34,612 nucleotides of DNA from positions 1 to 34,612 of the forward strand of contig CAMDPK010000079.1 of NCBI GenBank assembly GCA_945904015.1, given 5' to 3'. This stretch comes from Candidatus Kuenenia stuttgartensis (GTDB taxonomy: Bacteria > Planctomycetota > Planctomycetia > Planctomycetales > Planctomycetaceae). The notes beneath the pieces are model-generated. The model was not told the origin of the DNA and did no database searches. It saw only the letters and a program-made list of their open reading frames with translations. Position 1 is the first letter of the stretch. Each line of letters opens with the position of its first letter. The position numbers and the translations under genes are program-made. Below, piece after piece: positions 30,179-34,612 of this stretch.

Positions 30179-31609
30179 CTAGCCAATCAATTCCGGCAGT
30201 GGCCGGTGATCGCCGACGAGGTATTGCGGTCGGCCGGAACGGTCGATGAATTGCGTCGTCGCGACGTCGATGCCGAGCCGCTGGTACAACGAGGCGAAGA
30301 CGTCGCGGAAGTGAACCGGGCGAGTCAGCGGTTCCTCGCCCCAGCGAGTGGTTGAGCCGAGCACTTGTCCGTGACGCATTCCGCCGCCGGCGACGAGCGC
30401 GCTGCAAACTCGCGGCCAATGATCGCGGCCAGCGTTCTGGTTGATCTTGGGAGTGCGACCGAACTCGCCCCAGACGACGACGGCGATGTCGTCCAGCAAG
30501 CCGCGCTCGTCGAGATCTTCGATCAACGCGGACAGCCCCAGATCGAGCAGCGGCAATGCTCCGCGAGCTTCGTTGAAGATGTCCTTGTGCCAGTCCCAGT
30601 TGTAGTCCCCTTTGAGCATCCGCCCGAACGGATACCGGCAGAAAGCGAGCGTGACACAGCGAGCACCCGCTTCGATCGCTCGGCGAGCCAACAAGAACTG
30701 GTCCAGAAATGTTTTGCCGTCGCGTTCGTTGGGATAAGCCCGATTCAGTCCGTATCGGCCGCGCGTGGCGGCGTCTTCTCGACTGAGATCGAGCGCTTCG
30801 GCAAGCCGCGGCGACGTGAGCACCTCGAACGCCTGCCGATGAAACTCGTCGATGCCGTCGGTCGAGCCTGCTTGATCGACCTCTCGACGGAAGCGATCGA
30901 AGCTGTTCAACAACGCTCGGCGGTCGGACACGCGATTGAGCGTCGTGCCGTTGAGCTGAATGTTTCGCCGATCAACCGCCTCGACCTCGAACCCGGCGTG
31001 AGCAGATCCCAAATACCCGGGCTGCGTTGGCGGAGTGCGAAGGATGAATCGCGCGTCGGGAGCAATTGGCGTCAGATCAACGGCAGGTGGCACGCCAGCG
31101 ACTCGCGGGCCGAGTTGTTTGGAGAGGATCGATCCCATCGACGGCCAATCGCCGGGCGGATATCCCGCGATGATCGGGGACGAGTCCATCGGCGGATGCG
31201 ACTCCCAACCTGTCGAACACCAATGTGTGTTGTGATCGTCGCGGAACCCGACCAGCGAGCGAATAAACGTCAGCTTGTCCGCGATGCGAGCCAGCCGTGG
31301 CATGAGTTCGCAGATTTCAACACCGGGCTGCTTCGTTGCGATTGGCTGGAATTCACCGCGGATTTCCGGCGGAGCGTCCGGCTTCAAATCGAATGTGTCC
31401 AAGTGCGTCGGACCGCCGGGCAAAAGCACCATGATGATGCCTTTGGCCGCTCGCGTGGAACTCGAAGACCGGCCGGCGGCGCTCGTCACCTCTGCTCGCA
31501 GGATTTCCGGCAGAGCCAGCCCGCCCAACGCCAGACCGCCAATTTGCAGGCAACTGCGGCGAGACAAGCCGTCGCAAAAGCGCGACTCCGATCCGGCGAT
31601 GGTCAGCAT
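30179..31609 (-). CDS. DUF1501 protein, second copy, unpaired
   Basis: A 476-residue protein with a Tat-like leader (LSRRSCLQIGGLALGGLALP, about residues 15-34). DUF1501 landmarks are GIIMVLLPGGPTHLDTFDLKPDAPPEIRGEF, ICELMPRLARIADKLTFIRSLVG, NTHWCSTGW and VVVWGEFGRTPKINQNAGRDHWPRVCSALVAGGGM. The exported protein is of the sulfatase-like fold. The ATG at 31609 has AGAGG 8 nt upstream. Unlike the copy at 25828 there is no PSCyt1/DUF1549/DUF1553 gene beside it: upstream is the truncated tRNA and integrase. Its usual partner may be missing, elsewhere, or separated by the integrated element. Confidence 0.92.
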   Translation of the reverse strand: MLTIAGSESRFCDGLSRRSCLQIGGLALGGLALPEILRAEVTSAAGRSSSSTRAAKGIIMVLLPGGPTHLDTFDLKPDAPPEIRGEFQPIATKQPGVEICELMPRLARIADKLTFIRSLVGFRDDHNTHWCSTGWESHPPMDSSPIIAGYPPGDWPSMGSILSKQLGPRVAGVPPAVDLTPIAPDARFILRTPPTQPGYLGSAHAGFEVEAVDRRNIQLNGTTLNRVSDRRALLNSFDRFRREVDQAGSTDGIDEFHRQAFEVLTSPRLAEALDLSREDAATRGRYGLNRAYPNERDGKTFLDQFLLARRAIEAGARCVTLAFCRYPFGRMLKGDYNWDWHKDIFNEARGALPLLDLGLSALIEDLDERGLLDDIAVVVWGEFGRTPKINQNAGRDHWPRVCSALVAGGGMRHGQVLGSTTRWGEEPLTRPVHFRDVFASLYQRLGIDVATTQFIDRSGRPQYLVGDHRPLPELIG

Positions 31610-31784
31610 GGTCGAAACCTCTCGTGACCGACGAACGCATCAAACATCGCCAAAGTATCGAGGTTCGCCGGGTCACGCAACGTCTTCGTCTCTGGTGATG
31701 CCTTCCCGCTGCGATGTATCCGAAGTCGACGCCGCGAATTCAGGGGAAATTGAAAGACAGACTGGAAGCGCAAACCCCGCAGAA
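31610..31784. other. Upstream region of the DUF1501 gene, no gene seen
   Basis: A 175-base stretch between the DUF1501 start and the tRNA terminator. A minus-strand open frame crosses it but has no ribosome-binding site, no recognisable family and runs into the terminator hairpin. It should contain the DUF1501 promoter, though no clear boxes can be named. Confidence 0.4.
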
Positions 31785-31823
31785 AACAAAAAACGCCGCA
31801 ACTCATCATGTGTCGCGGCGTTT
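31785..31823 (-). terminator. Terminator behind the tRNA-Lys fragment
   Basis: On the minus strand, AAACGCCGCGAC pairs with GTTGCGGCGTTT around a 9-base loop and continues into TTTT. It directly follows the tRNA 3' end (5 bases away), as expected for the original tRNA transcription unit. Confidence 0.88.
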
Positions 31824-31828
31824 CAAAG

Positions 31829-31875
31829 TGCCCCCAGTAGGACTCGAACCTACAACCTAATGATTAAGAGACATT
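31829..31875 (-). tRNA. 3' fragment of tRNA-Lys(CTT), attachment site of the integrated element
   Basis: On the minus strand the sequence runs from an anticodon loop CTCTTAA (anticodon CTT, lysine; loop at 31864-31870) through stem TCATT, a variable region and a perfect T arm (GTAGG-TTCGAGT-CCTAC). It ends in the acceptor strand TGGGGGC plus discriminator A (31829). The 5' half is missing: no D arm or matching GCCCCCA acceptor strand lies to the right. Only four of five bases of the 5' anticodon stem could pair (AATGT). The fragment faces a tyrosine recombinase gene 67 bases away, so it is best read as an att site left by site-specific integration into the anticodon-loop region. The intact tRNA should lie at the far end of the element, beyond the window. 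Confidence 0.85.
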
Positions 31876-31909
31876 CTTCTTGCCCAATTTTCACGGGGAT
31901 TTATGATGC

Positions 31910-31931
31910 CTGATACCCTTCTGATACCTTT
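31910..31931. repeat. Two helically phased direct repeats (CTGATACC) upstream of the integrase
   Basis: CTGATACCCTT (31910-31920) is followed immediately by CTGATACCTTT (31921-31931), an exact 11-base period, one DNA turn. They lie between the att site and the integrase start (31943), a place where arm-type recombinase sites or excisionase sites are commonly found. Function is inferred. Confidence 0.6.
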
Positions 31932-31942
31932 GGGGAGTCATC

Positions 31943-33094
31943 ATGGCACGAAAACCGAAACCGTGGTTCTGGGAAGCTCGTGGGATTTGGTGCGTCAAAA
32001 TCAGTGGCCATCGCCACAACCTCGGTGAGGTGAAGAGTGACGCATTCGATGCGTTCTATCAACTCATGGCGGCTGCGGGGAAAGCTCCGACCGCAGTGAA
32101 ATCGAAGCAGAAGTCCGTGGTCGTTCTGATCGACGAATTCCTGGACTGGTGTCAGAAGAACAAACCGAAAAGCTTCGACTGGTACTGTCAGTTTCTGCTT
32201 CCCTTCTGCAAGACAGTGCCCACTCTTCGCATTGACCAACTCAAACCTCACCATCTCGAAGACTTCATCGCCAAACCGACGTGGGGTCCATCCGGAAAAC
32301 GTGCCGCGATCACCGCTATCAAGCGTCCGTTCAATTGGGCATTGAAACGTGGCGAGATTGCGAGCAATCCTCTGCGGGCGGTCGAAAAGCCGGACGAGCA
32401 GATTCGGGAGATGGTGATTCCTCTTCCCATGCACAAGCAGATTCTCAAGCTCGTCAGCAAGCCCTTCGCTGATCTGCTGGAACTCGCATGGGAGACCGGG
32501 GCTCGACCGTTTGAACTCTATCTGCTTGAGACTCGGCATCTGGAATTGAAAAGTTCGCGTGCCATGTTCCCAAGGGAAGAGTCCAAAGGGAAGAAGCGAC
32601 AGCGAGTGATCTACTTCTCAAAGAAGGCTCTCGCGATCGTGAAGCGGAACATGCGGAGCGAAGGTCGCGTCCTGCGGAACGCCGACGACAAGCCGTGGAC
32701 GGCCTATTCCATCAACTGTGCGTTCCTGCGATTGCAAACGTCGATGGGGAAACAGCACTCAGTAAAGCCGCCAAAAATTACAACCGAACAAATCGACGCC
32801 AAGGTGAACACGATCCGAGAGAGTCGGGAACGCAAAGGCAAAGCGCCTCTCTCTGAAAAGGCTCTTCGGTGGCAAGCAACTAAGTCCGTCACCGATGCGG
32901 CGATACGGAAGCACGCACCGAAGCTGTGCCTCTACGCCTACCGTCACTCCTTCGGCCATCGTAAGCTGACCGAAGGGACTGACTCTCTGGTGGTGGCGAC
33001 GCTGATGGGCCACAAGGACACGGTCATGCTCGCCAAGGTGTACGGCCACTTGATGCAGAATCAGGGCTTCCTGCTTTCGCAGTTGAACAGTTAA
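31943..33094 (+). CDS. Tyrosine recombinase (site-specific integrase)
   Basis: A 383-residue phage-type integrase. The N-terminal half has an arm-binding-like start (RKPKPWFWEARGIWCVKISGHRHNLG) and a core-binding SAM-like region. The catalytic half shows the box I arginine in WETGARPFELYLL (R188), a beta-strand lysine in SKGKKRQRVIYF, box II LYAYRHSFGHRKL (R334, H335), H357 in LMGHKD and the nucleophile tyrosine in KVYGHL (Y367). The usual box II HxxR reads YxxR here (Y331). The ATG has GGGGAG about 6 nt upstream. The gene lies 67 bases from the tRNA-Lys fragment, so it most likely catalysed integration there and defines the left end of the element. Confidence 0.94.
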   Translation: MARKPKPWFWEARGIWCVKISGHRHNLGEVKSDAFDAFYQLMAAAGKAPTAVKSKQKSVVVLIDEFLDWCQKNKPKSFDWYCQFLLPFCKTVPTLRIDQLKPHHLEDFIAKPTWGPSGKRAAITAIKRPFNWALKRGEIASNPLRAVEKPDEQIREMVIPLPMHKQILKLVSKPFADLLELAWETGARPFELYLLETRHLELKSSRAMFPREESKGKKRQRVIYFSKKALAIVKRNMRSEGRVLRNADDKPWTAYSINCAFLRLQTSMGKQHSVKPPKITTEQIDAKVNTIRESRERKGKAPLSEKALRWQATKSVTDAAIRKHAPKLCLYAYRHSFGHRKLTEGTDSLVVATLMGHKDTVMLAKVYGHLMQNQGFLLSQLNS

Positions 33095-33097
33095 ATG

Positions 33098-33123
33098 AAA
33101 AAGCCCGCCATCCTTGGCGGGCT
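33098..33123 (-). terminator. Rho-independent terminator for the excisionase-like gene
   Basis: AGCCCGCC-6 nt-GGCGGGCT is an 8-bp perfect stem. On the minus strand it is followed by five T residues (AAAAA at 33098-33102 on plus). It sits 4 bases after the integrase stop and just past the minus-strand HTH gene, and may serve both directions. Confidence 0.88.
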
Positions 33124-33127
33124 CTCG

Positions 33128-33346
33128 TCATAGCCGAACGTGCTTGAGCTGATAACGGAAGGGTTCTGCTTTTTGATCTTCCCTCCGCTCCTGTCTCGTC
33201 TCTTCCAAGTAGGCTGCGATTTGCTCCTCAGAGAATCGGATCGCGCCACCGAACCGGTGGTGTGACAATTTTCCTTCTTCGACAAGCTGATAGATTTTGG
33301 ATTCAGAGAGGCTCAACCTCTTGGCTAGTTCTGAAACTTTCAACAT
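33128..33346 (-). CDS. Excisionase-like helix-turn-helix protein (HTH_17)
   Basis: A 72-residue protein with the MerR/excisionase-like DNA-binding fold: VSELAKRLSLSESKIYQLVEEGKLSHHRFGG, followed by AIRFSEEQIAAYLEE. This is the standard HTH_17 pattern with the wing containing R-x-x-x-x-x-RF. A charged C-terminal tail follows. Placed convergent with the integrase and inside the element, it is probably the recombination directionality factor (Xis) or a small regulator. ATG 33346 is chosen since the domain starts at once and AAGGTG lies about 6 nt upstream; the frame is open to 33397. Confidence 0.88.
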   Translation of the reverse strand: MLKVSELAKRLSLSESKIYQLVEEGKLSHHRFGGAIRFSEEQIAAYLEETRQERREDQKAEPFRYQLKHVRL

Positions 33347-33590
33347 GTCACACCTTCTTTTCCGATGGTTCCTTCCGTAGATCGTTCCGAGATTCACAGC
33401 ACGATACAGACCGCTCGCGAAATGTCTTGGTTGGCGGCTGGCCTGCGGAAGCCAGTTGTCAGTGAGCCGTCACTGACGAACGGCTGACCGCTCGCTTCCG
33501 AAGCGACGCTGTGAAAATTCTGCAATGCGGCCGCAGATTTTATTCTTTGCCAACTTCTCCACGGTTGGTCTTCAAAGAAGGAACGATCAC
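33347..33590. promoter_or_regulatory. Divergent control region with operator-like palindrome
   Basis: A 244-base gap between the excisionase-like gene (minus) and the next plus-strand gene, so it should hold two promoters. It contains GTCAGTGA-GCCG-TCACTGAC at 33458-33477, a perfect 8-bp inverted repeat with a 4-nt centre, a plausible operator for a dimeric regulator. A short CGCTTCCGAAGCG palindrome lies at about 33494-33506. No promoter boxes are clear enough to name. Confidence 0.5.
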
Positions 33591-34412
33591 ATGGCCGGCT
33601 TCATTCCGCCAAAGCGGAACCAGCAATACATCCCGCCCAATCAACGCGCGGCAATCGCTCGCGGTCATCGAATCGGTTGGGTTCGTCGTTTGTGGTCGAA
33701 GCGACCTCACATTTCGCTACGACTGCCGCGCATCTCGCTTCGGATACCGCGCGCGTTGCTGAACTTGGCACGCACTCCGATCAGGATGTTTTGTCTTAGA
33801 CGGGAAAATGACGACGTCGCGAAACAAAATGCGGAACTGGCTTGGCAAGAACTCCGTGCGAGCATCGCTGCTCTTAAGACAGCGATGGAATCCAGTCGCA
33901 AGAGCTTCGGTGATCTACAACGACTCAAGTCGATTCGAGACTCATTAAGTGTCGCCGGTAAATCGCCGCCAGACGCTCGGATTCACGATGACGTCCGCCA
34001 AATCTTGCTGACGTTTTTGGCGAGTCGCGACGAACTGTTGGGCAAATCGAGAGCCGTCGCGAAAGAGGCCGGCAACACCGTGGCGACCTGGCGGCGGCTG
34101 GTTCGCATTTACGAGCGGACTGCCGAGACCCACGACAATCGCAATACCTGCCATGATGGCTTTCTCAAACTCGCCAATGCTTGCCAGAAAGAAATTGCGA
34201 CCGCCGAAGATGTCGCAAAAAAGGTTGCCGCTCGGCAAGCCGCGCTGCTTCGTTTGATCCAGGAAGCACAAGCCATCGTCCGATTCCTCTCGGAACTGCA
34301 ATTCCATCGGGACCGATCGGCACCCTTCGCTCATCAGCTCGGCGCTTACCGGCGTCAACTCTTTGATGGCGTGTCGTTGTGCTTGCGAGTGATCGACACG
34401 CTGCATGTGTAA
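33591..34412 (+). CDS. Unknown helical protein of the integrative element
   Basis: A 273-residue protein I do not recognise. The first 70 residues are arginine-rich, with a tandem heptad RISLRLP / RISLRIP near residues 41-54. They may bind nucleic acid or lie along a membrane surface. The rest is predicted helical with heptad-like spacing (ELAWQELRASIAALKTAMES; ATAEDVAKKVAARQAALLRLIQEAQAIVRFLSELQ), consistent with a coiled coil. There is no signal peptide and no catalytic motif. The ATG has GAAGGA 8 nt upstream. Being the first plus-strand gene after the integrase/excisionase pair, it is probably cargo or a replication or mobilisation accessory of the element. Confidence 0.75.
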   Translation: MAGFIPPKRNQQYIPPNQRAAIARGHRIGWVRRLWSKRPHISLRLPRISLRIPRALLNLARTPIRMFCLRRENDDVAKQNAELAWQELRASIAALKTAMESSRKSFGDLQRLKSIRDSLSVAGKSPPDARIHDDVRQILLTFLASRDELLGKSRAVAKEAGNTVATWRRLVRIYERTAETHDNRNTCHDGFLKLANACQKEIATAEDVAKKVAARQAALLRLIQEAQAIVRFLSELQFHRDRSAPFAHQLGAYRRQLFDGVSLCLRVIDTLHV

Positions 34413-34453
34413 CTCGTGTTGTCTGTTTTCCATTCAAAACCAAGGAGAAAAAC

Positions 34454-34612
34454 ATGATCTTGCCCACAACTGTCCGGCTATAAATCGAAGAGCATCAACT
34501 GACTATGGCAATCACTTGTCGAATCGTGTTCTGTTTTGATCGAAAGAGCCTTAGAAAGCGGGGTTTTCTCGAACAAAGTCAGACTCAGGATTTGCAGAAT
34601 TTCGCTGAGCGG
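34454..34612 (+). other. Start of a possible gene at the right edge, interrupted by an early stop
   Basis: A good AAGGAG lies 7 nt before ATG 34454. The frame reads nine codons (MILPTTVRL), then TAA at 34481-34483. After the stop the same frame stays open to the window end, with another ATG at 34505 (MAITCRIVFCFDRKSLRK onwards). It could be a short leader peptide, a gene with a nonsense mutation, or a gene starting at 34505 with a weak ribosome-binding site. No family is recognised. Confidence 0.35.

Noticed and set aside
31603..31809. Possible small minus-strand gene upstream of DUF1501
   Set aside because: No ribosome-binding site or family match, and its 5' end runs through the tRNA terminator.
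31829..31942. A complete tRNA-Lys gene
   Set aside because: The D arm, 5' acceptor strand and most of the 5' anticodon stem are absent to the right of 31875; only the 3' part is supported.

Overview
The window looks like chromosome of a planctomycete (Planctomycetota, probably class Planctomycetia). The evidence is two cytochrome-c-like PSCyt1/DUF1549/DUF1553 proteins, two DUF1501 proteins, a DUF1559 prepilin-like protein carrying the H-X9-DG motif, high GC, and many secreted or lipid-anchored proteins. These families are strongly enriched in that phylum. No finer placement is claimed.

Layout. 1-2102 (minus): a class-III aminotransferase of the glutamate-1-semialdehyde aminomutase type followed by a MATE exporter cut by the window edge. 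2461-6144 (plus): a secreted SPOR-like protein with a strong terminator, then an APC permease overlapping or abutting a DHDPS-type aldolase/lyase. 6200-8334 (minus): an isochorismatase-ThuA fusion and an AroH chorismate mutase. 8585-12993 (plus): a 30-residue basic bS22/AURKAIP1-like protein, a PSCyt1-DUF1549-DUF1553 protein and a TPR membrane protein. 13058-16186 (minus): a small lipoprotein, a DUF1559 protein and an ALDH7-type aldehyde dehydrogenase. 16274-21700 (plus): a large secreted helical-repeat protein and alaS. 21819-28744 (plus): a 90-residue protein and nucleotidyltransferase module translationally coupled to a PSCyt1/DUF1501 pair, then a DUF3386-like protein. 28745-31609 (minus): a Rid-family protein, a subclass-B3-like metallo-beta-lactamase fold protein and a second DUF1501 protein. 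31829 to the end: a displaced 3' fragment of tRNA-Lys(CTT), a tyrosine recombinase, a small excisionase-like HTH protein and an unknown helical protein. This is the left end of an integrative element that continues beyond the window.

The most striking feature is not a gene. The window carries at least six paired, and several single, long palindromic elements of different sequence. Most of them share one architecture: each arm is itself a 7-8 bp hairpin with a roughly 4-nt loop, and two arms lie in inverted orientation around a 15-40 nt spacer. Four families have GTAG at the outer foot of the arm (one arm starts TTAG, one ends CTAA). That is the classical hallmark of REP/REPIN elements moved by RAYT (TnpA-REP) transposases. 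Several elements lie inside open reading frames without breaking them, and two elements supply the stop codons of three genes. No RAYT gene is present here.

Functionally the non-mobile part is ordinary planctomycete chromosome: amino-acid metabolism, aromatic biosynthesis, alanyl-tRNA synthesis, and the phylum's characteristic but poorly understood secreted cytochrome/DUF1501 systems.
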